A stretch of 64,000 bases of DNA from Algoriphagus sp. CAU 1675 (GCF_029222925.1 NZ_JARHUI010000001.1:310986-374985); one strand, 5' to 3'. Counted from the first letter of the stretch, positions 40,028 to 50,718 are shown. The notes: a model not told the origin generated them from the sequence alone. Numbers and translations: made by a program.

Positions 40028-40843
40028 TTATAGCCTGTCGAGATAGCTTTGCACACTTTCCAGAATCATGGGATCCTGGGTTAGTGTCTTGACAATCTCA
40101 AACTGAGCTTTCGCTTTGTTTTTTTCCTTGGCTTCAAAATAGCTTACCCCCAGATAAAACTGCCCTTGTAGATTTTCAGGATGATACTTGATCAACTCCT
40201 CAAATCTCTCGGAAGCCCTTTTATACTGGCCGGATTGCATAGATAGGATTCCCATGTTGAACAGCGCATCTTCGTTTTGGGGATCCTGCTCCAGAATTTC
40301 TCTGAGCATGGTGATACCCTGCATAGGATTTGCCGAGGACACATAGGTCATCGCTACTTTTGATTTCAAGTCCAGACGTGCCGGATCGTTTTCCAGCACT
40401 TGGGTTAAATAGGAACGGGTTTGTTCTGCCAAATAAGCCATTTTTTCCTGATCCAATGCGAAGGTGAATGCCTCGTAATATGCATTACCGGCTTTTTCCA
40501 TCAGTTGCAAGTCTTGGCTTTGGTCAGCTGCTAGGCCCATATAATAGGCCGCGCTGTCAAATTTACCCTTTTCCTGGTAGAGAACAGCCAACTCATCGCT
40601 GAGTTCCGGTAATTCTTCCGGATTTTCACTGATTCTCTGTTTTAATTCTCCAAGAGTTTCCTCTTTTTCAGGAGAAAGCTCATTCTCATGCATGGCTACA
40701 GGATCAGAAGAGGTAGTTCCGGTTGTGGCTTGTGCCGCCGTTTCTGCCTGTCCTTCATTATCTACCACCACTTTTGGAAGAGCATACAGTCCCAGAATGG
40801 CAAGAACCCCTACAATGATGAGAATGAGCTGTGATTTTTTCAT
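40028..40843 (-). CDS. Membrane-anchored tetratricopeptide repeat protein
   Basis: A 271-residue protein with one N-terminal membrane helix (LILIIVGVLAILGLYAL), an acidic linker and several TPR units (for example NEDALFNMGILSMQSGQYKRASERF, read as part of two helices). It probably acts as a periplasmic or membrane-proximal scaffold. It is 19 bp downstream of the HU gene on the same strand. Confidence 0.8.
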   Translation of the reverse strand: MKKSQLILIIVGVLAILGLYALPKVVVDNEGQAETAAQATTGTTSSDPVAMHENELSPEKEETLGELKQRISENPEELPELSDELAVLYQEKGKFDSAAYYMGLAADQSQDLQLMEKAGNAYYEAFTFALDQEKMAYLAEQTRSYLTQVLENDPARLDLKSKVAMTYVSSANPMQGITMLREILEQDPQNEDALFNMGILSMQSGQYKRASERFEELIKYHPENLQGQFYLGVSYFEAKEKNKAKAQFEIVKTLTQDPMILESVQSYLDRL

Positions 40844-40862
40844 GTCAAAGAGCGCTCAAGAC

Positions 40863-41171
40863 TTAGTCTTGGGGAGCCAATTCCTTGATTTTTTTACTGT
40901 TTTTAATTTTCTCGACAAACACTTTGGATGGTTTGAAGGCCGGGATGAAGTGCTCGTCGATTACAATTGCTGTATTTTTGGAAATATTTCTGGCAATTTT
41001 CTTAGCTCTCTTCTTGTTGATAAAGCTGCCAAAACCTCTCACGTAGATGTTTTCTCCTTCAGCCATGGAGTCTTTTACTACCTTGAAGAACGCTTCGATA
41101 GTTTGTGTAACATCATCCTTCTGGATTCCGGTTTTGTCCGAAATCTTGGTGATTACTTCTGCTTTTGTCAC
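40863..41171 (-). CDS. HU/IHF family DNA-binding protein
   Basis: A 102-residue nucleoid protein with the HU fold: N-terminal helices (KAEVITKISDKTGIQKDDV), the YVRGFGSFINKKR arm region, and the tip FIPAFKPSKVFVEKI. It bends and packages DNA as a dimer. It is divergent from mutY, whose promoter is in the 145-bp gap. The C-terminal extension (NSKKIKELAPQD) is a little longer than average. Confidence 0.93.
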   Translation of the reverse strand: MTKAEVITKISDKTGIQKDDVTQTIEAFFKVVKDSMAEGENIYVRGFGSFINKKRAKKIARNISKNTAIVIDEHFIPAFKPSKVFVEKIKNSKKIKELAPQD

Positions 41172-41316
41172 TGTGAATTTAATTTAGAAATTACGAAATA
41201 AGCTTAACAACCTATTAACCAAGTGTTTTTGGGACTGCAAATGTACGAGAAGCAACGCAATTACAAAACAATTACGAAAAATTTCCCCAGATTTAGCATA
41301 AAGAAATTTATCCCCA

Positions 41317-42381
41317 ATGCATTTAAAAAATACTGATAATCAGACATTTTCACACTATATTTTAGGCTGGTATAAGGCAAATCCGAGAGAATTACCTTGG
41401 AGAGGAATCAGTGATCCCTATAAAATTTGGCTCTCGGAAATCATATTGCAGCAAACCAGAGTAGCCCAAGGTTTACCTTATTATTATGCCTTTTCGGAGG
41501 CCTACCCCAGCGTCAGGGATCTGGCTGAAGCCCCGGAAGAAGAAGTTCTCCGTCTTTGGCAAGGACTCGGCTACTACAGTCGGGCTCGAAATCTCCATTC
41601 CTGTGCCAAAACAATTTGGTTTGACTTGGGAGGAGAATTCCCGAAAACCTATGAAAAGCTGCTTACTTTAAAAGGGGTGGGATCCTATACGGCAGCGGCC
41701 ATTGCCAGTTTTGCCTTTGGAGAAAAAAGGGCCGTTGTCGACGGAAATGTGTTTCGTGTTTTGGCCCGTTACTTTGGAATTGAAACCGATATCGGCAGCG
41801 GAAAGGGAAAGAGAGAATTTGAGGAATTAGCAAATACTTTGATTCCAGAGGAGGAACCCGGGGAATACAATCAGGCAATCATGGATTTTGGGGCTCGACT
41901 GTGTGTTCCCGTCAACCCGGACTGCAGTTCCTGTCCTCTTCAAGGTACCTGCTTTGCCTATAATAAAGACCTGGTCAAGGCCCTTCCCGTCAAAATCAAC
42001 AAGGTAAAAGTAAAGGAGCGTAGCTTTCACTATTATGTCATCCGTTGTGGACAGAAGTGGGTGTGGAGAAAAAGAAGTGGAGGAGACATCTGGGAGGGCT
42101 TGTTTGATTTTCCGCACACCGAAACTTCGGGAGGAAATTCTGAGATGGAGCTGCCATTTGAAAAGACTGCTCTTAAAACTTTTCCCAAAAATTACCGACA
42201 TCTGTTGTCGCATCAGCGATTGAATGCGGTTTTTTCGGAAATGGAAATTCCGGAGGAGAATCTTGGAAAACTTGAAAACTGGTGCGAAAACAAGGGATAT
42301 ATGTTACTAGAGGAGGAAAAAATTGAGTACCTGGCCAAGCCAAAGTTGATTGTTAATTTTTTGAACGATCAGGGCTTTTAA
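41317..42381 (+). CDS. mutY: A/G-specific adenine DNA glycosylase MutY
   Basis: MutY removes adenine mispaired with 8-oxoguanine. The 354-residue protein has the helix-hairpin-helix LKGVGSYTAAAIASFAF, catalytic Asp in VVDGNVFRV, an early glutamate region SEIILQQTRV, and the Fe-S loop C-x6-C-x2-C-x5-C (CVPVNPDCSSCPLQGTC). The C-terminal NUDIX-like domain reads the 8-oxoguanine. It begins the mutY-ssb-gldE run typical of Bacteroidota. Confidence 0.95.
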   Translation: MHLKNTDNQTFSHYILGWYKANPRELPWRGISDPYKIWLSEIILQQTRVAQGLPYYYAFSEAYPSVRDLAEAPEEEVLRLWQGLGYYSRARNLHSCAKTIWFDLGGEFPKTYEKLLTLKGVGSYTAAAIASFAFGEKRAVVDGNVFRVLARYFGIETDIGSGKGKREFEELANTLIPEEEPGEYNQAIMDFGARLCVPVNPDCSSCPLQGTCFAYNKDLVKALPVKINKVKVKERSFHYYVIRCGQKWVWRKRSGGDIWEGLFDFPHTETSGGNSEMELPFEKTALKTFPKNYRHLLSHQRLNAVFSEMEIPEENLGKLENWCENKGYMLLEEEKIEYLAKPKLIVNFLNDQGF

Positions 42382-42434
42382 CTACCTTCATCAAGTGAAA
42401 GCTTTTCACCTTATATTTAGTGAACCGATAAATT

Positions 42435-42890
42435 ATGGCTGGAGTAAATAAAGTAATCTTACTTGGAAATCTGGGGGCAGACCCGGAAGTTAAATATCTC
42501 GAAGGAGACAATGTGGTGGCTAACCTCCGTTTGGCAACTACAGAATCCTACAAGGACAGAAATGGAAACCGGGTGGATCAAACCGAATGGCATGATTTGG
42601 AGCTTTGGGGTCCTCAGGCCAAAATAGCTGAGCAATACCTAAAAAAAGGGATGCAGATCTATGTGGAGGGGAAAATCAAGTCTGATACCTGGCAGGATGA
42701 TCAGGGTCAAAACCGAAAAAGAACCAGGATTCGGGTGTTGAATTTTACGATGCTTGGTGGAAGACCGGAAGGAAGCGGCCAGCCTAGCCAAAGTATGGGG
42801 GCAAGCGCCCCAAGACCGGCTGCCAGCCCTGCAGCAATGAAGGAACCGGACTTCAGTCCAGATGATTCTGATGATGATTTACCATTCTGA
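42435..42890 (+). CDS. ssb: Single-stranded DNA-binding protein
   Basis: A 151-residue SSB with an OB fold (VNKVILLGNLGADPEVKYLEG, then DQTEWHDLELWG-type strand), a Gly/Pro/Ser linker and the acidic tip DDSDDDLPF that recruits partner proteins. It coats single-stranded DNA during replication and repair. A terminator follows before gldE. Confidence 0.95.
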   Translation: MAGVNKVILLGNLGADPEVKYLEGDNVVANLRLATTESYKDRNGNRVDQTEWHDLELWGPQAKIAEQYLKKGMQIYVEGKIKSDTWQDDQGQNRKRTRIRVLNFTMLGGRPEGSGQPSQSMGASAPRPAASPAAMKEPDFSPDDSDDDLPF

Positions 42891-42895
42891 TTCAG

Positions 42896-42934
42896 TTCCC
42901 CTGAGTCTGATTTTCAGGGGAATTGTTTAATTTT
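42896..42934 (+). terminator. Terminator after ssb
   Basis: A 9-bp stem (TTCCCCTGA and its complement) followed by a T-rich stretch. Confidence 0.75.
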
Positions 42935-42958
42935 GTATCAACCATCGCGTTTTAATAC

Positions 42959-44308
42959 ATGGACGACCCATACCCGAGTTTACACTTGCTCGTGCAGATA
43001 AGTGAGCCTTCATTTGGCTACCTGATTGTCAACGGTCTCTTTTTTATTGCCCTTCTGATCTGTTCGGCATTAGTTTCAGGTTCAGAGGTTGCTTTTTTTT
43101 CCCTTTCCAATGAGGACTTGGAGCTTCTCAAAGAGGAAAATGATCCCAAAGGAAATCTGGTTGTTAAACTTTTGGATTCGCCCAAGAAGCTACTGAGTAC
43201 CATTTTGATTCTTAACAATCTGATCAACATTGCCATAGTAACCCTGACCACTTTTGTGTCCTGGAGTATTTTTGGTCATGATGCCACGGGCATTATCGTA
43301 ATTTTGGTCCAGACTATTGGTGTTACTTTTGCGATTGTGTTTTTTGGTGAAATCGTCCCAAAGGTTTATGCCAATAAGGCCAAGAGTGAGTTTAGTTTGA
43401 TTATGGCCCCTGTTATCAATTTTTTCTCTACCCTCTTAAGTCCGGTTTCAATTTTCTTAATGGCCATCAGTAATGTGATCGAAAGAAATATTGAGAAAAG
43501 GGGCTTTTCTCTCTCCGTAGGTGAGTTGAACCAAGCACTTGATATTACTACTGAAGACGCCCCAGAAGAGGAAAAAGATATTCTTCGAGGGATTGTAAAC
43601 TTTGGAACACTTTCCGTAAAGCAGGTCATGAAAAGCCGGATGGAAATCACAGCTGTGGACACAGACATGGATTTTCATGAATTAATGGATAAAATCAATA
43701 AAAGTGGTTATTCCAGGATTCCGGTATTTAACGAAACCATTGACAATATTGAAGGTATTCTCTACATCAAGGATCTTCTTCCATTCCTTGACCGGGATGA
43801 GAACTTCAATTGGAAGGAATTGATCCGAAAGAGTTATTTCGTTCCGGAAAATAAAAAAGTGGATACCCTGCTAAAGGATTTTCAACAGAAGCGGGTCCAC
43901 ATGGCGATTGTCGTGGATGAGTATGGAGGGACTTCCGGCCTTGTCACTTTGGAGGACTTGATTGAGGAAATCATCGGTGAGATCAATGATGAATTCGACG
44001 ATACCGAGGATGTGTTTTTTCAGGAAATTGATCCCAATACCTTCATTTTTGAAGGAAAGGTTTCTTTGAATGACTTTTGTAAGAAACTAGAGTTGGACTC
44101 TCAAATTTTTGACGAAGTAAAAGGAGAGAGTGAGTCCTTGGGAGGATTGTTATTGGAGCTTAATAGTAAGTTGCCTAAAAACGGCACCAAAATCAGATTT
44201 GAGGATTTTGAGTTTACCATCTTGGCTGTGGATACAAAAAAGATCAAAAAGGTAAAGGTTCATCTGATTTCGGGTGAAACGGAGGGGGCAATTGGCTATA
44301 CGGATTGA
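42959..44308 (+). CDS. gldE: GldE, gliding-associated CNNM/CBS membrane protein
   Basis: A 449-residue protein with a CNNM/DUF21 domain of about four helices (LIVNGLFFIALLICSALVSG opens it), a CBS pair (MKSRMEITAVD and IEGILYIKDLLPF) and a C-terminal CorC/HlyC domain (NTFIFEGKVSLNDFCKKL). It resembles CorC-type ion transporters; in gliding Bacteroidota it is called GldE. GldD usually follows but does not here, so gliding cannot be concluded from this locus. Confidence 0.88.
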   Translation: MDDPYPSLHLLVQISEPSFGYLIVNGLFFIALLICSALVSGSEVAFFSLSNEDLELLKEENDPKGNLVVKLLDSPKKLLSTILILNNLINIAIVTLTTFVSWSIFGHDATGIIVILVQTIGVTFAIVFFGEIVPKVYANKAKSEFSLIMAPVINFFSTLLSPVSIFLMAISNVIERNIEKRGFSLSVGELNQALDITTEDAPEEEKDILRGIVNFGTLSVKQVMKSRMEITAVDTDMDFHELMDKINKSGYSRIPVFNETIDNIEGILYIKDLLPFLDRDENFNWKELIRKSYFVPENKKVDTLLKDFQQKRVHMAIVVDEYGGTSGLVTLEDLIEEIIGEINDEFDDTEDVFFQEIDPNTFIFEGKVSLNDFCKKLELDSQIFDEVKGESESLGGLLLELNSKLPKNGTKIRFEDFEFTILAVDTKKIKKVKVHLISGETEGAIGYTD

Positions 44309-44692
44309 TTTAGTTTTTAGGTACATCTTTTTTATAAAATAATATTTTGTTTTTAAAATAATTTCAGATGTGCAAGTCTGAGAGCTGCTCTTAGACACTC
44401 GAAAAATTTTTTAAAATTGGTAAATTATTTTCTCAAAAACCGGTTTTTTGATTTTTGCTGTTTTTTATAAAAAAGTAGGGTATAAATGATGCCTTTTTTT
44501 CGATTTATAATGAAAATAATCTGAAAATCACATTTGTTTTAAACCTATTTTTATTTTGATAAAAAATCAAAAAACAGACTTTTCATAAAAAATAAAGCAT
44601 CAAATATCCCATTTTGTTGCCTTAATTTTAATGAAAGAAATATTTTCTGTAATTTTTGCAAAATTTTCGAACCTATTAAATACTATAAAGAT
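44309..44692. other. 384-bp AT-rich leader of gltBD
   Basis: No gene supported. It holds a perfect 14-bp palindrome AAAAACCGGTTTTT at 44435-44448 and long A/T runs, and should contain the gltB promoter. The ORFs overlapping its right edge are shadows of gltB. Confidence 0.5.
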
Positions 44693-47600
44693 ATGCAAGA
44701 AGGGTTATATCGCTCAGAGTTTGAGCATGACTCCTGCGGCATTGGGGCAGTGGTGGACCTTAGCGCTTCACCTTCGCATGAGACAATCAGCGACGCCTTA
44801 TATATGCTTAGCAATATGGAGCACCGTGGGGGAAGGGGTTCAGATCCAAAGACAGGAGATGGAGCCGGCATTCTCATTCAGGTTCCGCATCAATTTTTAA
44901 AAGACATAACTGCCCGCACAGAGATCTGCTTGCCAGATGCCGGGCAGTATGGAGTAGGGATGACTTTTTTCCCTAAGAATAAACAGCTCTACAAAAAATC
45001 AAAGAAACTCCTCAACCAATTGATCGAGGAACTGGATTTTGAATTGATTGGGTACCGCCCCGTACCAGTGGATGAGACGGTTCCTGGATCCGGAGCTTTG
45101 GAAGTAATGCCCAATATTGAGCAGCTTTTTGTCAAGCACAAGAAAGGCCTAACCGGAATCGAGCTGGAGAGAAAGTTGTATGTGCTGAGAAATTATGCCA
45201 CTTCAGAGATCAATTTCAAAATCCCAGGGGTTAATCATTCCTTCTATTTTGCTTCTCTGAGCAGCCTTACACTTATTTATAAGGGGCAGTTGCGTACCGA
45301 TCAGGTTTTGTCCTTTTACAAGGATCTGCAGAACAGCAAAATTGAATCTGCCTTTGCAATTGTCCATTCCAGATTTTCTACGAATACCTTTCCAAACTGG
45401 AGATTGGCTCAGCCCTTTAGATTTCTTTCACACAACGGAGAGATCAATACCATCCGAGGTAACCTTAACAAGATGAAGTCAAAGGAAACTTTGATGAAAT
45501 CCAAATATTTCTCGGATGATGAATTGGGAAAGTTGCTGCCTATTACCAACAAGCTGAACTCCGATTCCGCTAACCTGGATGCCATGGTCGAGTTGCTCAC
45601 TTTGAGTGGAAGATCCTTGCCGCATGCTATGATGATGCTCGTTCCGGAAGCTTGGCAGGACAATGAGGTGATGGATAGAGAACGAAAAGCATTCTACAAA
45701 TTCCACGCATCTCTTGTGGAGCCTTGGGACGGACCAGCGGCTCTGTTGTTTACGGATGGAAAATCTGTGGGTGCGACCTTGGATAGAAACGGACTACGTC
45801 CGCTTAGATACTTTATAACCAAAGACCAGAGGCTGGTTCTTTCTTCCGAAGCCGGGGCATTGCCCATCCGAGAGGCCACCATTGTAGAGAAAGGGCGGAT
45901 CAGTCCCGGAAGAATGCTATGGGCTGACCTTGAAAAAGGAAGGGTTCTTTTTGACGAGGAAGTCAAAGGGGAAATATGCAAAAAGCAGCCTTATGAGCAG
46001 TGGGTGAATGATCAAAGGATCAAATTGAGAGTGGAGCCGGATCCGGAAAAACTTTCTCATCCCTATTCCACTGAAAATATCAAGAATGCCCAGACGGTGT
46101 TCGGCTATACTTCAGAAGAGCTGAAAGTAATATTGGCTCCTATGGGGGACACTGCCTATGAGGCGATTGGTTCGATGGGTGCTGACACTCCATTGGCTGT
46201 TTTGTCCAAGCAGAGCCAGCATATTTCCAATTATTTCAAGCAGCTCTTTGCACAGGTAAGTAACCCTCCTATCGATCCTATTCGGGAAAGATTGGTAATG
46301 TCCCTGTTTACCCGACTTGGAGAAGGTCACAATATTTTGGAGGAAAGTCCTCAGCATACAAGACAGATCCATATTTCCCAGCCAGTACTGCTCAATGAGG
46401 ACTTGGATAAGATTCAGAATATGGAAGGGCAAGGCTATCGAAGCAAGAAACTCTTTGCCCATTTTGTAGCGGATCACAAGCCTGGAAGGTTACTGGAGGC
46501 TTTGGATAAGCTTTGTCAGGAGGCCGAAGATGCTATTGCCGAAAAGAAAAATATTTTGATCATATCCGATCGAAACAGCAATAATGAATTGGCTCCGATT
46601 CCTTCACTTCTGGCGATAGGAGCGGTTCATCACCACTTGGTAAAGAAAAAACTCCGTACCAAAGCCGGTTTGGTTTTGGAATCAGGAGATATCCGTGAGA
46701 CGCATCATTTTGCTACAGCAATAGGGTATGGTGTGTCCGCAATAAACCCGTATTTGGCATTGGAATCTCTTTTGGATATGTTCCAAAAGGGGATGCTTTC
46801 CAAAGTGAAAGATCAGAAAGCCCTGTTTGCCAACTACCAGGCTGCTATTGGTAAAGGGCTATTGAAGGTTCTTTCCAAGATGGGTATTTCCACACTTCAG
46901 TCCTATCAGGGAGCACAGATTTTTGAAGCCTTGGGTCTAGGCCCTGAAGTAATTGACCGATGCTTCAAAGGAACCATTTCAAGAATTAGTGGGGTGTCTT
47001 TCGATGAACTTGCAGAAGAGGTATTGATTCGCCATAGAGCGGCATATGAAACCAACTCTGCAACCTTGGAGACTGGGGGAGTTTATCAATGGAAGCGAAG
47101 AGGAGAGAAACACATGTTCAATCCCGAGACCATCCATCTTCTTCAAAAGTCAACTAGTCTCAATGATTATGGTCTATACAAGAAGTTTGCAGCCAAAATC
47201 AACGAACAGACCAAGGATGCATTGACTTTGAGAGGCTTATTTGAGTTCAAAAAGCGGATCAGCGTTCCTATAGATGAAGTTGAGCCAGCTGAAAAGATCA
47301 TCAAGAGATTTGCAACCGGCGCCATGTCATTTGGTTCCATTTCGCATGAGGCCCACACCACTCTGGCAATTGCGATGAACCGAATCGGGGCAAAGAGTAA
47401 TTCCGGAGAAGGGGGAGAAGATGAGATCCGATTTGCCCGCAAGGAAAATGGAGACTGGGAAAGATCAGCAATCAAGCAGGTAGCTTCCGGACGTTTTGGT
47501 GTCACCAGTAATTACCTTACCAATGCGGACGAACTTCAAATCAAAATGGCTCAGGGTGCAAAACCCGGAGAAGGAGGCCAGCTTCCTGGACATAAAGTGG

Positions 47601-49183
47601 ATGATTGGATCGGACGTGTAAGACATTCTACTCCGGGAGTAGGTTTGATATCCCCTCCTCCACACCACGATATTTATTCTATCGAGGATTTGGCTCAGTT
47701 GATTTATGACCTGAAGAATGCAAACAGAAAAGCCAGAATCAATGTGAAGCTGGTTTCTCAAGCCGGTGTTGGAACGGTCGCGGCGGGTGTAGCCAAAGCA
47801 ATGTCCGATGTGATATTGATTTCCGGAGCCGATGGAGGTACAGGAGCTTCTCCTTTGAGCTCTATTCGACATGCTGGTTTGCCATGGGAGCTTGGTCTTT
47901 CTGAAGCCCATCAGACCTTGGTAAAAAACAACCTGAGAAGCAGAGTAGTCCTTCAGACAGATGGACAGTTGAGAACAGGCCGTGACTTGGCTATAGCCAC
48001 CTTGTTGGGAGCAGAAGAGTGGGGAATTTCCACCGGTGCCTTAGTAGTGGAAGGCTGTATCATGATGAGAAAATGTCACCTGAACACCTGTCCAGTAGGA
48101 ATTGCAACCCAGAATCCTGAATTGAGAAAACTCTTTACCGGAAATCCGGATCATGTTGTAAACTATTTCCAGTTTTTGGTTCAGGACTTGAGAGAAATCA
48201 TGGCTTCCCTAGGTTTCAGAACCATTGATGAGATGGTAGGACAAAGCCATGTCCTTCAATCCACTGGTCATTTGAATCACTGGAAATGGGATAAAGTCGA
48301 TCTTTCCCCAATTTTCCATAAAGTTGAAGTTCCTGACCATGTTGGGATTCACAAGCAGATCAACCAGGAATTTGAGTTGGAAGATGTCTTGGACCGCAAG
48401 TTGATCCATGCCGCCTTGCCTGCTTTGGAACAGGCGATATCCGTGACTGGTAATTTCCAGATCAAAAACATTGACCGCTCTGTGGGAGCGATGCTTTCCA
48501 ACGAGGTTTCAAAAATCTACGGTAGCGTGGGTCTTCCAGAGGATACGGTACAGTTTAAGTTTACAGGATCAGCAGGCCAGACATTTGGGGGCTTCCTTAC
48601 TAAAGGAATCAGTTTTGAATTGGAAGGTGAAGCAAATGACTACTTCGGAAAAGGTCTTTCCGGTGGTAAGTTGATCATCTACCCAAGTAGAAATGCCCGC
48701 TTTGTGCCTGAAGAGAATATCATTATTGGTAACGTTGCTTTCTATGGTGCCACTTCCGGGGAGGCTTATATCAACGGAAAAGGTGGGGAACGTTTCTGTG
48801 TGAGAAATTCCGGGGTCAAGACCGTAGTTGAGGGAATCGGTGATCACGGTTGTGAGTACATGACAGGTGGCATGGTGATCAATTTGGGAGAAATCGGGCG
48901 AAACTTTGCTGCCGGTATGAGCGGTGGAGTTGCCTATATCCTAAAGGATTATGTCACTGAAATAAACCCTGAACTAGTGGATATTGATTTGCTTGAAGAA
49001 GAAGATTTCAATACCATAAAGCTTTACCTGAAGCGACATGTGAAGCTTACCGAAAGTGCTTTGGCTCAGAGATTCCTGGATGATTGGGAAAAAACCAAGG
49101 AAAAATTCATCAAGGTAATGCCTAGGGATTACAAGGCCGTTTTGCAGAAAAGAGCGTTAGAACAATCAAAAACAATGGTGTAA
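44693..49183 (+). CDS. gltB: Glutamate synthase large subunit
   Basis: GltB makes glutamate from glutamine and 2-oxoglutarate. The 1496-residue protein has an N-terminal amidotransferase whose nucleophile is Cys-15 (EHDSCGIGAVV), exposed after removal of a short propeptide. The FMN synthase domain carries SGEGGEDE, GAKPGEGGQLPGHK and GADGGTGASPL, and a 3Fe-4S cluster lies in CIMMRKCHLNTC. The C-terminal GXGXG beta-helix (AFYGATSGEAYINGKGGERF region) is complete. It is followed by gltD after a 1-bp gap. Confidence 0.97.
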   Translation: MQEGLYRSEFEHDSCGIGAVVDLSASPSHETISDALYMLSNMEHRGGRGSDPKTGDGAGILIQVPHQFLKDITARTEICLPDAGQYGVGMTFFPKNKQLYKKSKKLLNQLIEELDFELIGYRPVPVDETVPGSGALEVMPNIEQLFVKHKKGLTGIELERKLYVLRNYATSEINFKIPGVNHSFYFASLSSLTLIYKGQLRTDQVLSFYKDLQNSKIESAFAIVHSRFSTNTFPNWRLAQPFRFLSHNGEINTIRGNLNKMKSKETLMKSKYFSDDELGKLLPITNKLNSDSANLDAMVELLTLSGRSLPHAMMMLVPEAWQDNEVMDRERKAFYKFHASLVEPWDGPAALLFTDGKSVGATLDRNGLRPLRYFITKDQRLVLSSEAGALPIREATIVEKGRISPGRMLWADLEKGRVLFDEEVKGEICKKQPYEQWVNDQRIKLRVEPDPEKLSHPYSTENIKNAQTVFGYTSEELKVILAPMGDTAYEAIGSMGADTPLAVLSKQSQHISNYFKQLFAQVSNPPIDPIRERLVMSLFTRLGEGHNILEESPQHTRQIHISQPVLLNEDLDKIQNMEGQGYRSKKLFAHFVADHKPGRLLEALDKLCQEAEDAIAEKKNILIISDRNSNNELAPIPSLLAIGAVHHHLVKKKLRTKAGLVLESGDIRETHHFATAIGYGVSAINPYLALESLLDMFQKGMLSKVKDQKALFANYQAAIGKGLLKVLSKMGISTLQSYQGAQIFEALGLGPEVIDRCFKGTISRISGVSFDELAEEVLIRHRAAYETNSATLETGGVYQWKRRGEKHMFNPETIHLLQKSTSLNDYGLYKKFAAKINEQTKDALTLRGLFEFKKRISVPIDEVEPAEKIIKRFATGAMSFGSISHEAHTTLAIAMNRIGAKSNSGEGGEDEIRFARKENGDWERSAIKQVASGRFGVTSNYLTNADELQIKMAQGAKPGEGGQLPGHKVDDWIGRVRHSTPGVGLISPPPHHDIYSIEDLAQLIYDLKNANRKARINVKLVSQAGVGTVAAGVAKAMSDVILISGADGGTGASPLSSIRHAGLPWELGLSEAHQTLVKNNLRSRVVLQTDGQLRTGRDLAIATLLGAEEWGISTGALVVEGCIMMRKCHLNTCPVGIATQNPELRKLFTGNPDHVVNYFQFLVQDLREIMASLGFRTIDEMVGQSHVLQSTGHLNHWKWDKVDLSPIFHKVEVPDHVGIHKQINQEFELEDVLDRKLIHAALPALEQAISVTGNFQIKNIDRSVGAMLSNEVSKIYGSVGLPEDTVQFKFTGSAGQTFGGFLTKGISFELEGEANDYFGKGLSGGKLIIYPSRNARFVPEENIIIGNVAFYGATSGEAYINGKGGERFCVRNSGVKTVVEGIGDHGCEYMTGGMVINLGEIGRNFAAGMSGGVAYILKDYVTEINPELVDIDLLEEEDFNTIKLYLKRHVKLTESALAQRFLDDWEKTKEKFIKVMPRDYKAVLQKRALEQSKTMV

Positions 49184-49184
49184 G

Positions 49185-50663
49185 ATGGGAGCGATAGAAG
49201 GATTTATTCAGTTTAAAAGAGAGACCCCTTTGAGCCGTGATCCAAAGGAACGGATTGGGGATTATAAAGAAATATATCAGCCGTTTTCTGACGAAAAACT
49301 CAATCATCAGGCAGCACGCTGCATGGATTGTGGAGTTCCTTTTTGCCACAATGGATGTCCATTGGGCAATGTGATTCCTGAATTCAACGATGCGGTTTAT
49401 CGAAAGGAATGGGGTCAGGCGATAGACATATTGAGAAGCACCAACAATTTCCCTGAATTTACAGGGAGAATTTGCCCAGCTCCCTGTGAGGCCAGTTGTG
49501 TGTTGGGAATCAATAAGGATCCTGTTGCTATTGAATTGATCGAAAAAAACATAGCCGAAAAAGCCTATGAACTGGGCTTGATCAAGGCGAATCCTCCTCA
49601 AAAGAGAACCAATAAGCATGTGGCTATAATTGGCTCTGGGCCATCAGGACTAGCAGCGGCTGATCAGCTTAATCAGGCAGGTCATGAAGTGACCGTCTTT
49701 GAAAAAGATGCTAAGCCCGGAGGTTTGTTGCGTTATGGAATTCCCGACTTCAAGCTTGAAAAGTGGGTCATCGACCGCAGGGTTGATTTCATGAAACAAG
49801 AGGGGGTAATTTTCTCCACGGGAACTGAAGTGGGATTCAACATCAAAGCCGAGAATATTCTTAGAAACTTCGATGCGGTGGTTTTGGCCACAGGAGCCGG
49901 ACAGCCAAGAGGTCTGAATATCAAGGGGGATCAGCTTAAAGGCGTGCATTTTGCCATGGAGTTTTTGGGCCAGCAAAACCAGGTTATTGGAGGTGAGATC
50001 GAAGAGAATCAAATCTCTGCCAAAGGCAAAAATATAATTGTAATTGGGGGAGGAGATACGGGTAGTGACTGTATTGGTACTTCCAATAGACATGGGGCGG
50101 CTTCCATTACCCAATTGGAGCTTTTGCCCAAGCCACCGAAACAAAGAACCGTCCTCAATCCATGGCCAGAGTGGCCAATGACTTTAAAAACTTCCAGTTC
50201 CCACGAAGAAGGAGCAGACCGGTTTTTCTCAGTCCTTACAAAGGAATTTACAGGAAATGAAGCCGGTGAGGTTACGGGACTGAAACTGGTAGATATTGAA
50301 TGGTTTGAGAAGGATGGCCGAATGACCTTCAAGGAAGTGGAGGGTACAGAAAGGGTACTTCCATGTGACTTGGCTTTTATTGCTATCGGTTATACAGGGC
50401 CTGCCCAAAATGGCTTGTTGGAAGCATTTGGTGTGGACACGATGGAAAATACGCTTCCAAAGTCTAAAAATTATCAAAGCTCCAATCCAAAAGTTTTCTT
50501 GGCGGGAGATATGAGAAGAGGACAGTCTTTGGTTGTATGGGCAATTTCTGAAGGAAGAGAGGCTGCGGTGAAGGTGGATGAATATCTAATGGGTTCCTCT
50601 GCCCTTCCTAAAAAGGATGAATCATTCTACAAAGTAGAAGAAGAAATCGCGGGTGTTGATTGA
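49185..50663 (+). CDS. gltD: Glutamate synthase small subunit
   Basis: GltD takes electrons from NADPH and passes them through FAD and Fe-S clusters to GltB. The 492-residue protein has the N-terminal cysteine clusters (CMDCGVPFCHNGCPLGN and CPAPCEASC), FAD motif GSGPSG near residue 150, and NADPH motif GGGDTGSDC. It directly follows gltB and ends in a strong terminator. Confidence 0.96.
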   Translation: MGAIEGFIQFKRETPLSRDPKERIGDYKEIYQPFSDEKLNHQAARCMDCGVPFCHNGCPLGNVIPEFNDAVYRKEWGQAIDILRSTNNFPEFTGRICPAPCEASCVLGINKDPVAIELIEKNIAEKAYELGLIKANPPQKRTNKHVAIIGSGPSGLAAADQLNQAGHEVTVFEKDAKPGGLLRYGIPDFKLEKWVIDRRVDFMKQEGVIFSTGTEVGFNIKAENILRNFDAVVLATGAGQPRGLNIKGDQLKGVHFAMEFLGQQNQVIGGEIEENQISAKGKNIIVIGGGDTGSDCIGTSNRHGAASITQLELLPKPPKQRTVLNPWPEWPMTLKTSSSHEEGADRFFSVLTKEFTGNEAGEVTGLKLVDIEWFEKDGRMTFKEVEGTERVLPCDLAFIAIGYTGPAQNGLLEAFGVDTMENTLPKSKNYQSSNPKVFLAGDMRRGQSLVVWAISEGREAAVKVDEYLMGSSALPKKDESFYKVEEEIAGVD

Positions 50664-50718
50664 GTAAAAAATCGGCAAATCCAATAGAATCCCTGTTTAG
50701 TTGAAAGCCTGCGGTAAT

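Noticed and set aside
44435..44448. Palindrome AAAAACCGGTTTTT as a gltB operator
   Set aside because: Single copy in a very AT-rich leader; could be chance, so only noted in the region entry.
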